A stretch of 64,000 nucleotides of DNA from Pedobacter sp. KBW06 (GTDB taxonomy: Bacteria; Bacteroidota; Bacteroidia; Sphingobacteriales; Sphingobacteriaceae), in contig NZ_QAJL01000001.1 of assembly GCF_003852525.1 (NCBI RefSeq), positions 953,080 through 1,017,079 on the forward strand. The letters are read 5' to 3'. This document shows positions 53,917 to 63,574 of the stretch, piece after piece (within the stretch, counting starts at the first letter, position 1; each line of letters starts with the position of its first letter). The notes below the pieces were generated by a model. The model saw only the letters and a program-made list of their open reading frames with translations. It made no database searches and was not told where the DNA came from. A program made the position numbers and the translations under genes.

Positions 53917-55098
53917 TTGAACGACCATATTTTAGCCAGCGAAGTACAGCAATACATCAACGATCATTTAAATGACGATGTACATAAAATCGCTATGGCT
54001 AAAAGTCCATTTACTGAGGTCAGCCCGAAAGAGCTGGCCAATCAGATTGCTGCCAAAAACAAATCCATCAGGAAATTACCTGCCTGGTACCATCAGGAGC
54101 AAATCTATTACCCGCCTTTATTGTCTATAGAACAATGTTCCTCCGAAAGCACTGCGGCTTATAAAGCCACACTTGCAAAAGGTGCAACACTGATCGACCT
54201 GACAGGAGGTTTCGGGGTGGATAGCTTTTACTTTGCCAAAAGACTGCAATCGGTTACCCATTGTGAGATCAATGCAGATCTTTCGGCCATCGCCGCTCAT
54301 AATGCAAAGGCATTGAAGCAAACGAACCTTCAGTTTCTGGCCACAGACGGCATTGCCTATCTTGAACATAACGAAGGCCGGTTCGACAACATCTATATCG
54401 ATCCTGCCAGGAGAAGCCAGACCGGAAAGGTGTTCATGCTGAAAGACTGTACGCCGGATGTGGTGCAAAATCTGGACCTGCTCTTGTCCAGGACCAGGAG
54501 GGTGATCATTAAAACCGCTCCCCTGCTGGACATTACCGCAGGATTAAAGGAGCTGAAAAATGTGACAGAGGTCCATGTAGTCAGTGTCAGAAATGAATGT
54601 AAAGAGCTGATCTGGATCGTCGAACGCAGCCCTGCTGAAAAAGTAAAAATCGTCTGTACCACGCTCAATGAACAGGAAAAAAGCTTTAGCTTTTTCAAAG
54701 GAGAAGAGGATCAGGATTCGGAAATTACGGCAGGCCCATTGCAGCAATACCTTTACGAGCCGGATACGGCATTATTAAAGGGCGGTGCTTTCCAACTCAT
54801 TGCTTCCCGTTATCAGCTGCAAAAACTACATTCCCAAACCCAGCTGTATACTTCCGATCAGGTCATCACTGAATTTCCAGGCAGGAGGTTCCGGATCAAT
54901 GGACTCATTTCTGCCACTGAGCTGAAGAAGGAAAAAGACCTTAGGGCCAATGTCATTGCCCGCAACTACCAGGACAAGGCGGAACTTCTGGTCAGGAAAT
55001 ACAAAATCAAACCAGACAACCACCGTTTCCTGATTTTTACTCAAAGTAAAAAAGAAGGATACCTGATTATTGACACTACAATTGAGCAGCACTACTAA
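53917..55098 (+). CDS. SAM-dependent methyltransferase with THUMP-like domain
   Basis: 393 residues from TTG 53917. The upstream start is kept because the segment before the first ATG (NDHILASEVQQYINDH) reads as conserved family sequence. A Rossmann methyltransferase core has LIDLTGGFGVDSFYFAKR (SAM loop) and DNIYIDPARRSQTGKVF (NPPY-like region). The end has a THUMP-like shape. Probably an RNA modifying enzyme; the target is unknown. Confidence 0.85.
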   Translation: MNDHILASEVQQYINDHLNDDVHKIAMAKSPFTEVSPKELANQIAAKNKSIRKLPAWYHQEQIYYPPLLSIEQCSSESTAAYKATLAKGATLIDLTGGFGVDSFYFAKRLQSVTHCEINADLSAIAAHNAKALKQTNLQFLATDGIAYLEHNEGRFDNIYIDPARRSQTGKVFMLKDCTPDVVQNLDLLLSRTRRVIIKTAPLLDITAGLKELKNVTEVHVVSVRNECKELIWIVERSPAEKVKIVCTTLNEQEKSFSFFKGEEDQDSEITAGPLQQYLYEPDTALLKGGAFQLIASRYQLQKLHSQTQLYTSDQVITEFPGRRFRINGLISATELKKEKDLRANVIARNYQDKAELLVRKYKIKPDNHRFLIFTQSKKEGYLIIDTTIEQHY

Positions 55099-55174
55099 GC
55101 AGCTATCCTTCAAAAATTTAACACTTTTTAACAAACTTTAACATTTTCAAAAAGTGATACTTTAATGATTTAGT

Positions 55175-55182
55175 TATTTTTG
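55175..55182 (+). promoter_or_regulatory. -7 box TATTTTTG before the DUF2723 gene
   Basis: TATTTTTG matches TAnnTTTG, 28 bases before the preferred start. No well-spaced -33 box was found. Confidence 0.35.
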
Positions 55183-55209
55183 ATTAACCATAAATCAAAA
55201 CCTTTAATC

Positions 55210-58200
55210 ATGAAAAATTATCGCCGCCTGAATAACATCATGGGCTTCCTTCTTTTTGGAATCGCCGGCATGGTCTACTGGCTGACCATGGAACCTACCG
55301 TTAGCTTTTGGGATTGCGGGGAATTCATCTCTGCAAGCTACCGGTTACAGGTAGGACATCAGCCCGGAGCCCCTTTATTCATGATGATCGGTAAATTATT
55401 CTCTACCCTCGCCATGGGCGATCAAACAAAAGTTGCCTACTGGATCAACTTCAGTTCCGTTTTATTCAGCGGGGCGACCATCATGTTCCTCTATTGGACC
55501 ATTACCGCTCTGGCCTCCAAACTCTATCCAAAAGAAAAAAGCAAACTCGAAACCCTGGGCATCATTTCTGCAGGTTTAATTGGTGCATTGGCTTATACTT
55601 TTTCCGATACCTTCTGGTTTTCAGCAGTGGAGGCCGAGGTGTATGCCCTCTCTACCCTCTTCACAGCCATTGTCTTCTGGGCAATCCTGAAATGGGAAGC
55701 CGACCTGGATAACCGCTGGCTGGTATTCATCTCTTTCCTTGTGGGCTTATCCATCGGTGCACATTTACTGAGCTTACTTACCATTCCCGCAGTTGTGCTG
55801 GTCTATTATTTCAAAAAAACAAAGCAGGTTAGCTGGCTGGGCACATTGAAAGCATTTGCACTGGCCTGCCTGATTGTAGGAACCGTGCAAATCGTGATCG
55901 TGCAATATCTGGTATTGTTTGCCGCCAAGTTCGACCTTTTCTTCGTCAACAGCCTGGGCTTTAGCTTTGGTTATGGCGCCATGGCCTTTATCCTCCTGCT
56001 TGCCGGCGCGATCAGCTATGGCATCTACTATTCTGTTCAGCACAGAAAATACAACATGAACCTAAGCCTGCTCTGCCTGGCATTTATACTATTTGGCTTT
56101 AGCGCTTACTTTGTGACCATCATCAGGGCCAATGCCAAACCCAACATCAACCTCTCTAATCCTGACAATCCTTTTGCTTTATACAACTATCTTGGCAGGA
56201 CCAATTACGGAGAAACACCACTCCTTTACGGCAAAACCTTTGATGCCAAACAAACAGATTATACAGACACCGGAACAGAGTACCGTAAGGGAAAAGACAA
56301 ATATGAAGTCTCCGGTAAATCCTTTAAAGTAAACTACGATAAAAACCTGTTTTTCCCACGCACCCATAGTGGGAAAGACGGTCATGCCGCCTACTACAGA
56401 CAATGGCTGGGCATGGCAGAAGGCGAGACACCAAACTTTATCCAGAACCTGAGCTTTTTCAGTTCCTATCAGGTCGGATTTATGTACATGAGGTATTTCC
56501 TATGGAACTTTGTGGGCCGTCAGAACGATATTCAGGGAAGAGGAAACCTGGAGGCCGGAAACTGGATCAGCGGGATTAAACCATTGGATGGAATGAGACT
56601 GGGTTCACAGACCAGCTTACCTGCTTCCATTAAAGCTAATGAAGGACATAATGTTTATTATGGCCTGCCCCTGATCCTCGGGATTGCAGGGCTGCTCTTC
56701 CTGTATAGAAAGAACAAACAGGCTACTTTAGTGATCGCTACGCTCTTTTTCTTCACCGGGCTGGCGATTATCCTCTACCTGAACCAGGATCCCTTACAGC
56801 CCAGAGAACGGGATTATGCCTATGTAGGCTCATTTTATGCCTTCTGTATCTTTATTGGATTTGGCGTATTGGCACTGAAAGAAGCATTACAGCGTTTTGC
56901 CCCTGGCAGGTTAAGCCTGATTACCGCTTCCCTGGCCGCCCTGCTTGCCGTTCCGGTATTAATGGCCACACAGGGATGGGACGACCATAACCGTTCTTCA
57001 AAAACAACCGCCAGAGACTGGGCAAGGAATTATCTGAATTCCTGTGCGCCAAACGCCATTCTTTTCACCAATGCAGACAATGATACTTTTGCCATGTGGT
57101 ATGCCCAGGAAGTAGAAGGAATCCGGACAGATGTCAGGGTAATCTGTATGCAGTTCATGAGCGATGATGATTACATCAATCAATTGAAAAAGCAGGTCAA
57201 CAATTCTGCTCCGCTTCCGGTTACGATGCCAAATGAGAAATATCAAAAGGGAGTCCGCGACTATATCCCTTACATCGATTATGGCTTTACCGACAGCGTA
57301 GAACTCAAAGACCTGATGGCGGTACTAACTTCCGACAATAAAGCCGATAAAATTGAAATGGCCGATGGTTCTTTTGAAAACTTCCTGCCAAGCCGAAAAC
57401 TGAAACTAAGTGTAGATGCCGGTCAGCTGGTAAAAACACAGACGATTAAAGCTGAAGATAAAGAGAAAGCAGCATCCGCCATGGAATGGACGGTCGACAA
57501 GAAATTTATCGGCAAAGCAGACCTTGCAGTATATGACATTCTTGCCAACAACAACTGGAAAAGGCCGGTTTATTTTGCGGCCAGTTCCTCTCAGGATACC
57601 TATATGGGGCTGGACAAGTACCTTTATCTGGAAGGTTATGCCTATCGCCTGCTTCCTTTAAAGAGAGATCCGAAAGATACCAGGGATAAATCCCAGCTTA
57701 CCAATACCGATGTGATGTATGAGAACGTGATGAACAAAATGGACTTTTCAGGTTTCCATAAGGCCAGCTATCTCGACGAGCAAAGCCGGGGGATTGCTGA
57801 GGGAACCTGGTCTTCCAATAATACCCTTGCCACGAACCTCATCAATGAAGGCAAAAATAAAGCGGCCCATGCCCTCATGATGAAAAGCATAAAAGAACTT
57901 CCGTTAAGGAATTATGAAATCCGTGATACCTTAAACAAATTTGATGCAATCAGTATCCTATACCATCTGAACGACCACAAGCAGGCAAATATCATGGCCA
58001 AAGAAACCCTTTCTTTTCTCGATCAGGAGCTGACTTACATCGCCTCTTTATCACCGGACATTCAGCGCAGTTACCTCAGAAATATCCAATGGGGCATGTC
58101 TGTATTGAATGGGCTGGACCAGGAAACTGAGAAGAACAAACAAACAGGCCTGAATAAGGAAATTAAAGATAAGTTCAAAAACTTAGAAAGTATCTTCTCG

Positions 58201-58215
58201 AAATCACTCGGATAA
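55210..58215 (+). CDS. DUF2723 multi-span membrane protein (GT117-like)
   Basis: 1001 residues from ATG 55210; a start at 55180 adds ten residues with no gain. About 12 spans in the first 600 residues, beginning IMGFLLFGIAGMVYWLTMEP, with the family block SFWDCGEFISASYRLQVGHQ and HQPGAPLFMMIGKLFSTLAM, then a large periplasmic part with helical repeats. DUF2723 proteins are huge in Bacteroidota and are grouped with GT117 glycosyltransferases (O-mannosyl/O-linked). The DCGE acid motif could be the catalytic site. Confidence 0.88.
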   Translation: MKNYRRLNNIMGFLLFGIAGMVYWLTMEPTVSFWDCGEFISASYRLQVGHQPGAPLFMMIGKLFSTLAMGDQTKVAYWINFSSVLFSGATIMFLYWTITALASKLYPKEKSKLETLGIISAGLIGALAYTFSDTFWFSAVEAEVYALSTLFTAIVFWAILKWEADLDNRWLVFISFLVGLSIGAHLLSLLTIPAVVLVYYFKKTKQVSWLGTLKAFALACLIVGTVQIVIVQYLVLFAAKFDLFFVNSLGFSFGYGAMAFILLLAGAISYGIYYSVQHRKYNMNLSLLCLAFILFGFSAYFVTIIRANAKPNINLSNPDNPFALYNYLGRTNYGETPLLYGKTFDAKQTDYTDTGTEYRKGKDKYEVSGKSFKVNYDKNLFFPRTHSGKDGHAAYYRQWLGMAEGETPNFIQNLSFFSSYQVGFMYMRYFLWNFVGRQNDIQGRGNLEAGNWISGIKPLDGMRLGSQTSLPASIKANEGHNVYYGLPLILGIAGLLFLYRKNKQATLVIATLFFFTGLAIILYLNQDPLQPRERDYAYVGSFYAFCIFIGFGVLALKEALQRFAPGRLSLITASLAALLAVPVLMATQGWDDHNRSSKTTARDWARNYLNSCAPNAILFTNADNDTFAMWYAQEVEGIRTDVRVICMQFMSDDDYINQLKKQVNNSAPLPVTMPNEKYQKGVRDYIPYIDYGFTDSVELKDLMAVLTSDNKADKIEMADGSFENFLPSRKLKLSVDAGQLVKTQTIKAEDKEKAASAMEWTVDKKFIGKADLAVYDILANNNWKRPVYFAASSSQDTYMGLDKYLYLEGYAYRLLPLKRDPKDTRDKSQLTNTDVMYENVMNKMDFSGFHKASYLDEQSRGIAEGTWSSNNTLATNLINEGKNKAAHALMMKSIKELPLRNYEIRDTLNKFDAISILYHLNDHKQANIMAKETLSFLDQELTYIASLSPDIQRSYLRNIQWGMSVLNGLDQETEKNKQTGLNKEIKDKFKNLESIFSKSLG

Positions 58216-58225
58216 CGATGCAGAC

Positions 58226-58258
58226 AAGAGGCTCTTTTTATAAAAGGGCCTCTTTTTT
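58226..58258. terminator. Terminator after the DUF2723 gene
   Basis: AAGAGGCTC-like left arm pairs with GGGCCTCTT around TTTTTATAAAA, followed by a T run, and serves the convergent MepB-like gene too. Confidence 0.75.
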
Positions 58259-58789
58259 ATAACCATAAAGCCTGTTGACAAAGCCAGGATCCAGCTCCTG
58301 CCCGGGAGAAATTTCTATAAAAAACTCCAGTTGCCATTGCTGGGTTTTCTGTGCCTGTTTATTCCTGGTCACATCCCAGGGAGGATAAACACGAATGGCA
58401 CGCTTCCCTTCCTTTCCATTATTGCTCAGAATTCCCTGTTTAATCAGCGCAGATTTAGGAAATACAAAATGACCAAAACGTTCGCCTTTCCGGGTGGTCA
58501 CCAGAAACAGGTCAAGTTCATCAGACGACTGATAAGGTTCAATGGGCCCGCTCCCTTTTCTCTTCCAGAGTGTCACAAACTGACCGGTTTTTGTCGGGGT
58601 AATTTTAGCAGTACGAAACCTCAGCGCCAGTCCGTTGAGCGCTAATGAACAAGCCCCATATTCCATACTTTCAGCTTCCGGAACCACATCGCCGGATTCA
58701 AAACCAAGGGGATCAAACACCAGTTCTTTCAGGATCAGCAAATCAGCAGGTAAAGCCATGGGAGAAAATAAAAACCCTGCATCAGTCAA
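58238..58789 (-). CDS. MepB-like protein
   Basis: 183 residues. The blocks EAESMEYGACSLALNGLALR, RFRTAKITPTKTGQFVTLWK, YQSSDELDLFLVTTRKGERF and GHFVFPKSALIKQGILSNNG match the MepB family, whose namesake lies in the mepRAB locus of staphylococci and has no clear function. No transporter or MepR-like gene is near. Confidence 0.85.
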   Translation of the reverse strand: MTDAGFLFSPMALPADLLILKELVFDPLGFESGDVVPEAESMEYGACSLALNGLALRFRTAKITPTKTGQFVTLWKRKGSGPIEPYQSSDELDLFLVTTRKGERFGHFVFPKSALIKQGILSNNGKEGKRAIRVYPPWDVTRNKQAQKTQQWQLEFFIEISPGQELDPGFVNRLYGYKKEALL

Positions 58790-58808
58790 TCAGATTGATG
58801 CAGGGTTA
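58774..58808 (-). terminator. Terminator after the peroxiredoxin gene
   Basis: AACCCTGCATCA pairs with TGATGCAGGGTT; the minus-strand transcript ends in a T-rich stretch. It overlaps the MepB start by a few bases. Confidence 0.85.
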
Positions 58809-58828
58809 TGATGTAAAATAAATGGATC

Positions 58829-59464
58829 TTATTTATTTGGCTGAGGTGTAGTTCTCAGATAAGGTTTGATCACTTTGTGTCCTTTAGGGAATTTAGCAGG
58901 AATATCTTCCGTTTTGATGCTGTTCATCACTACTACATCATCACCATCTTTCCAGTCGGCCGGAGTGGCAACGCTATAATTTGCAGTCAGCTGAAGCGAA
59001 TCTATCACTCTCAATACTTCATTGAAATTTCTTCCGGTAGAAGCAGGATAAGTCAGCATCAGTTTCACCTTTTTATCCGGAGAAATGATGAACAAAGAGC
59101 GCACTGTTAAAGTTTCTGACGCATTTGGATGAATCATATCATACAGATCAGCTACTGTTTTATCTTCATCAGCAATGATCGGAAATTCTACGTTTGTATT
59201 TTGTGTTTCATTGATGTCACTGATCCATCCTTTATGTGATTCTGCAGAATCTACACTCAGCGCAAGGACTTTCACGTTTCTTTTTTCGAACTCACCTTTC
59301 AATGCAGCTGTACGACCAAGTTCCGTGGTACATACCGGTGTATAATCCGCAGGGTGAGAGAATAAAACACCCCAGCTATCTCCTAAGAATTCATAAAAAT
59401 CGATCTCGCCAATAGAGGTATCTGCTTTAAAGTTGGGAGCTGCGTCCCCTATTCTTAAACTCAT
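58829..59464 (-). CDS. 1-Cys peroxiredoxin (Prx6/AhpC-TSA group)
   Basis: 211 residues. The peroxidatic Cys45 lies in HPADYTPVCTTELG and is the only Cys, so it is a 1-Cys Prx6-type enzyme that needs an external thiol. The C-terminal extension (KTEDIPAKFPKGHKVIKPYL) is that of Prx6. It reduces hydroperoxides in the cytosol. A TAAATTTG -7 box lies 36 bases upstream. Confidence 0.94.
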   Translation of the reverse strand: MSLRIGDAAPNFKADTSIGEIDFYEFLGDSWGVLFSHPADYTPVCTTELGRTAALKGEFEKRNVKVLALSVDSAESHKGWISDINETQNTNVEFPIIADEDKTVADLYDMIHPNASETLTVRSLFIISPDKKVKLMLTYPASTGRNFNEVLRVIDSLQLTANYSVATPADWKDGDDVVVMNSIKTEDIPAKFPKGHKVIKPYLRTTPQPNK

Positions 59465-59499
59465 AATGTTGTGGTTTTAGGATATAAATATAATATCTA

Positions 59500-59507
59500 C
59501 AAATTTA
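59500..59507 (-). promoter_or_regulatory. -7 box TAAATTTG before the peroxiredoxin gene
   Basis: Matches TAnnTTTG on the minus strand; no well-spaced -33 box seen. Confidence 0.4.
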
Positions 59508-59516
59508 GTATACTTT

Positions 59517-60464
59517 TTAGAATAATTGTGTCTGTTTTGTAATATCTTCATCATTGTCTCCAAGAAAAGAAATCTCGGCAATCTGACTACCTAAATGATC
59601 GTTAAATGCCTTTATCGTATAGTTTGCCAGAATCGGGGTATCTTTCTCATCATGTTGATGCAGGAAGAAATAAACTTTTTCCAGCCCTTTTCCCATCCAT
59701 ATTTTGATCCGCTCTACCCATTCATCAATCCGGGCTTCGTCGGATGCTTTATGTTCCTGTCCGTTCCCTACAAAGCGGATAAAAATCTCGGGGGTGCTTA
59801 GTTCCATATGCACACAGTCCCTTCTTCCGCTGGCATCAGTAATTACTGCACCTTTATTAAGTTTGGCCAGCATTTCAAAAAGACGGGTCCGGTTTGCTTC
59901 ATCCGAAAACCATTCCGCATGCCTCAATTCTACGAATACTGAAAGATCTGTGGGCAGGTATTTCAGGAATTCTTCCAGCACCTCTATATTCTTAGGACCA
60001 AAATTATCTCCCATCTGCAGGAAACAAGGGCCCAGGTATTTTCCAAACTCCGAAATATTGGCCAGAAAAAGATCCGTAGGTTCTTCAGCACCTTTAAGCC
60101 TCTTAATATGACTGATCGTTCTCGAAAACTTAGGACAGAACAAAAATCCGTTGTTCGAATTCTCATCTGCTTTTTCTTTCCATTTGCGGATCAGTTCCTG
60201 GTTAGGGATGCTATAAAAAACAGCATTCAATTCTATAGAGTTGAAGTGTTTTACATATTCATCCAGAAAATTAGCTTCTTTGGTTTTAGGTGGGTAGATC
60301 ATGTTCACCCATTCTTTTCTCCCCCATTTCGCGCAACCCACATAAAATTCAGGCTGTTTTGACGGCTGCTTGCCCTTCAGGGTTTTTGCCGTTTGTTTCC
60401 CATCATCGGGTAAGGTGAAATCTACTGTTTTAAGCTCCTCATCGGAAACCTTTCCAAAATCCAT
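59517..60464 (-). CDS. DUF72-family protein
   Basis: 315 residues. The DUF72 TIM-barrel pattern is clear: FYVGCAKWGRKEWVNMIYP, FNSIELNAVFYSIPNQELIR, FVELRHAEWFSD and EKVYFFLHQHDEKDTPILAN. The structure is a TIM barrel with a carboxylate-rich mouth; enzymatic role is unknown. An N-terminal 35-residue extension here precedes the barrel. Confidence 0.9.
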   Translation of the reverse strand: MDFGKVSDEELKTVDFTLPDDGKQTAKTLKGKQPSKQPEFYVGCAKWGRKEWVNMIYPPKTKEANFLDEYVKHFNSIELNAVFYSIPNQELIRKWKEKADENSNNGFLFCPKFSRTISHIKRLKGAEEPTDLFLANISEFGKYLGPCFLQMGDNFGPKNIEVLEEFLKYLPTDLSVFVELRHAEWFSDEANRTRLFEMLAKLNKGAVITDASGRRDCVHMELSTPEIFIRFVGNGQEHKASDEARIDEWVERIKIWMGKGLEKVYFFLHQHDEKDTPILANYTIKAFNDHLGSQIAEISFLGDNDEDITKQTQLF

Positions 60465-60633
60465 ATCCTTCGTATTTAAATAAAGCCAGCGAATCGCTAT
60501 CTGTAAAACTATGAAATTTCAGGAATTGTTTAATTATTTTAATCGGTATATATTTGCTTTTATCGGTTATGAAGCCATCATAAATATATTATTCCTTGTC
60601 TTTTGTAAGCGGTATGCTGATGATGGTTTCATC

Positions 60634-61032
60634 TCATTTATCCGGCTTTTGCTGATGATAGCTTTTGCTGTCTTCCGGCGCTTCCTCCCTCCGGAACATT
60701 CCATAATCCCTATGCACCTGCGCAATCCTGAGCCGGTAATCCTTAAATACCCCATCCCGTCCTTTCGACTGTGTTTCCCGGTGTGCCTCCAGGTTTCTCC
60801 ATTCCCGGATGGCGTTTTCGCTTTCCCAAAACGACAGGGACAATATTTTTTCAGGTTGATAAATACTTTGAAACCGCTCAATGGAGATAAAGCCCTTTAT
60901 CTTCTCCAGTTCCGGCCTGAGCTGTAAAGCCAGGTCCAGATAAGTTTCTTTAAAACCATCCGCAGGAATCACCTCAAAGATCACCGCAAACGCATGTGGA
61001 TTTAAGCCATCTTCTTCATTCATTTTTGTCAT
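60634..61032 (-). CDS. Antibiotic biosynthesis monooxygenase-like (ABM) protein
   Basis: 132 residues. The ABM ferredoxin-like fold: AFAVIFEVIPADGFKETYLD, IKGFISIERFQSIYQPEKIL, SLSFWESENAIREWRNLEAH. Such proteins are often quinol monooxygenases, but many only have the fold. Possible heme-degrading or stress role not visible. It diverges from an ArsR-type regulator 92 bases away, a likely regulator-target pair. Confidence 0.85.
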   Translation of the reverse strand: MTKMNEEDGLNPHAFAVIFEVIPADGFKETYLDLALQLRPELEKIKGFISIERFQSIYQPEKILSLSFWESENAIREWRNLEAHRETQSKGRDGVFKDYRLRIAQVHRDYGMFRREEAPEDSKSYHQQKPDK

Positions 61033-61124
61033 CTTTTCCGATTTTATTTTTGTTTAGATGAAGCAAAGTTGGGAATTCCTTACCTTCAACACTTCATTCC
61101 ATACTTAACTATACCTGTAATCAA

Positions 61125-61805
61125 ATGAAACAAGAGATTGCATACATTACCTCCCTCATTGGCGATCCGGTACGCACAAAAATACTCTGGACGCTGCTGG
61201 ATGGCAGGGCTTATACCGCCACTGAACTGGCCATCTGTGCAGATACCTCCCCGCAAAACATCAGCATGCACCTGGGCAAATTGATACAAGCGAATTTGCT
61301 GGTGGCGGAACCACAGGGAAGACATAAATATTATCGTTTCTCCCGGCCGGAAGTTGCCTATGCGATTGAAGCCATTGGCAACCTGATTCCAGACGAAAAA
61401 CATAGAAAGATCGTAGGCAATACCAATAATGCCGCCATAAAACATTGCAGGACCTGTTACGATCATCTGGCAGGTGAAGTAGGTGTTTCAATCACTGCAG
61501 AACTTATTCAGCAAAAATTCATTGAGCCGGAAGGAAAAACTTATCTGGTTACAGAGAAAGGCAGTGCTTTTTTCTCTGAATTTGACATCGATACGGATGA
61601 ACTTAAAAAGTCGCGCAGAATCTTTGCCAAGCCCTGTTTAGACTGGACGGAGAGAAAGCCACATCTTGCCGGCGCATTGGGTGCTGCTTTCCTCGAAAAG
61701 ATGCTGTTGTCTGATTATTTCAGGAAGACAAAAGATTCCAGGGCCATTGTCATCACCGCTAAAGGGCAACAACAATTGTACGACAGGTTTAAGATTTCTA
61801 CCTAA
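61125..61805 (+). CDS. ArsR/SmtB-like winged-helix regulator
   Basis: 226 residues, longer than the usual 100. The N-terminal winged helix is clear: SLIGDPVRTKILWTLLDGRA, ATELAICADTSPQNISMHLG, LIQANLLVAEPQGRHKYYRF. The extra 120 residues form an additional domain with a Cys pair (KHCRTCYDHLAGEVG). It is divergent from the ABM-like gene and may repress it. The inducer is unknown. Confidence 0.85.
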   Translation: MKQEIAYITSLIGDPVRTKILWTLLDGRAYTATELAICADTSPQNISMHLGKLIQANLLVAEPQGRHKYYRFSRPEVAYAIEAIGNLIPDEKHRKIVGNTNNAAIKHCRTCYDHLAGEVGVSITAELIQQKFIEPEGKTYLVTEKGSAFFSEFDIDTDELKKSRRIFAKPCLDWTERKPHLAGALGAAFLEKMLLSDYFRKTKDSRAIVITAKGQQQLYDRFKIST

Positions 61806-61823
61806 AATCCGGTCCTAAAAACA

Positions 61824-61859
61824 AAAACCCCGAAACGCAAGGTTGCATTCCGGGGTTTT
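61824..61859. terminator. Bidirectional terminator after the ArsR-like gene
   Basis: AAAACCCCG pairs with CGGGGTTTT, with an inner GCAA/TTGC stem. It lies between two convergent genes. Confidence 0.9.
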
Positions 61860-61877
61860 CAATTTCTTTTCAGTATT

Positions 61878-62975
61878 CTATTTATAAACCTTGATCATAA
61901 ATACATAATCCTGGATTTTCTCTACCTGTTTGTTTCTGCTCAGGCCTTGCAAAGAATTCCTTTTGTTAAAGGCTACTTTTTTACCCAGAGAATCATTAGG
62001 AATAGAGTTTAAAGCTTCCTGAATGTATTTCGATTTGATGGCAAATGTAGCGCCATCCACTTGTTTTTCTTTCGCAGAGATCACTCCGATGATATTTCCC
62101 TGATGGTCTAATAAAGGACCACCGCTATTTCCTGGATTAACCGGGATAGAGACCTGATATTGCGTGGTATCTCCGTTATAACCGCTTCTCGAACTCACAT
62201 AACCTTCACCGAAGACTGCATCATCTTTAGGAAAACCAAGGGTATATACGATTTCTCCCATTCCGATTCCGCTTTGTTTCAACCGGTAAGGAAGGGTAGA
62301 CAAGGGGCTGAATGATTTGTCAATTATTTTTAAGATGGCCAGGTCGTATTGAGAATCTGTTCTCACTACTTTAGCCTTATAGGAATCTCCTTTATTGTCC
62401 TGAACATATACAGAATCAGCACCATCTACCACATGCAGATTGGTTAATAAGTAACCATTTGCAGTCAAAGCGAATCCTGTACCTCCAAAATTAGCAGGTT
62501 TAGTGTTCTTAGGTGCATTTGGTGTAGTCTTAGCCTTAATGATTCTGATCAGGCTGCTTTGATCGATTTTGATTTTCGCCATTTCTCTGCTCATCAGTTC
62601 CACACTACCAATTTGTTTGGTATTCTGTTGAATCGAATAAACAGTCACAACCGTTAATAAGATAAAAGAAGCGGCCACAGCGATTGCTGCTTTATTCTTG
62701 CGCCACATGTTAATGATAAAAGAAGGATGAGGTCTTAGTTCTTCGGTTAAAGTCTCTACATCGATCTGTGCATGTGCACGGTCCATTTTAGCCTTTAAAT
62801 CCAGTACCTGTGCATATTCTCCAAAAGATTCCAGAAAAACTTTGTGCGCTACCACTTTATGATCCACAATCGGATCACTTTTGCGAAGCTGCTCAAATGC
62901 CGTTCTTTCTGCTTCGGAAAGTTTACCATTTAAATAATCCTCAATTATACCCTCTAACTCAATCTCGTTTCTCAT
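61878..62975 (-). CDS. Membrane-anchored trypsin-like serine protease (S1C)
   Basis: 365 residues. A cytosolic N-terminus (1-90, acidic then helical) resembles a short anti-sigma domain, followed by one membrane span (about 96-114) and a periplasmic DegP-like protease domain with the full triad: His181 (LTNLHVVDG), Asp211 (YDLAILKI) and Ser284 (NPGNSGGPLL). No PDZ domain follows. It lies 7 bases after a sigma-factor gene, so regulated proteolysis or anti-sigma control is a reasonable inference. Confidence 0.85.
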   Translation of the reverse strand: MRNEIELEGIIEDYLNGKLSEAERTAFEQLRKSDPIVDHKVVAHKVFLESFGEYAQVLDLKAKMDRAHAQIDVETLTEELRPHPSFIINMWRKNKAAIAVAASFILLTVVTVYSIQQNTKQIGSVELMSREMAKIKIDQSSLIRIIKAKTTPNAPKNTKPANFGGTGFALTANGYLLTNLHVVDGADSVYVQDNKGDSYKAKVVRTDSQYDLAILKIIDKSFSPLSTLPYRLKQSGIGMGEIVYTLGFPKDDAVFGEGYVSSRSGYNGDTTQYQVSIPVNPGNSGGPLLDHQGNIIGVISAKEKQVDGATFAIKSKYIQEALNSIPNDSLGKKVAFNKRNSLQGLSRNKQVEKIQDYVFMIKVYK

Positions 62976-62982
62976 ATCACCT

Positions 62983-63552
62983 TTAAACTTGAAAAAACAA
63001 CTTCTTCAACCGCTGTAAGCATTTATATTTTTGAGTTTTGGCATTATCCGTATTGGTGTAGCCAAATTTCTCGCAAATGTCCTGCATCGAGAGGTTGTTG
63101 ATGTAAAAATCCTGAATAATCGTCTTGCAGGGTTCGCCTAAATGAAGGAGTGCATCTTGCATTTTATCAAACTGCTTGTCCTTTTCTTCATGATGCTCCA
63201 AATCTACCTCTACTGCCATTACATCCTCAAAGTCCGAAATGTTGCTGGTCTTCTTGCTTTGCTGTGAAAGCTTTTTCAACCAGATTCTTCTGCAAACTGA
63301 GTATATATAGGTCTTAAGTTTACTGCTCAATTCAAAATTTCCGCCTTTTATTTTATTGTATAAAACGATAATTCCTTCCTGATACACGTCTTTTGCATCA
63401 TCTTCATCACCGTTATTATTCAAAATAAACTGTAAAATCATCGGGAAATACCCCGTGTACAACTTATTTAGCGCATCTTCTGAGTCATTTAGTATCCCTA
63501 AAACTACCTCTCTATCTGTTGGAACTGAACTGCTTAACTTATTACTCACCAA
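62983..63552 (-). CDS. ECF-like RNA polymerase sigma factor
   Basis: 189 residues. Region 2: FPMILQFILNNNGDEDDAKD, then DVYQEGIIVLYNKIKGGNFE and YIYSVCRRIWLKKL. Region 4: EPCKTIIQDFYINNLSMQDI, then CEKFGYTNTDNAKTQKYKCL. The start is not clear: TTG 63552 or GTG 63549; no ATG is close. It is first in an operon with the membrane-anchored protease. Three GTAACCCA motifs upstream may be the autoregulatory site. Confidence 0.85.
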   Translation of the reverse strand: MVSNKLSSSVPTDREVVLGILNDSEDALNKLYTGYFPMILQFILNNNGDEDDAKDVYQEGIIVLYNKIKGGNFELSSKLKTYIYSVCRRIWLKKLSQQSKKTSNISDFEDVMAVEVDLEHHEEKDKQFDKMQDALLHLGEPCKTIIQDFYINNLSMQDICEKFGYTNTDNAKTQKYKCLQRLKKLFFQV

Positions 63553-63574
63553 TTAATACATTTATACGTGAATG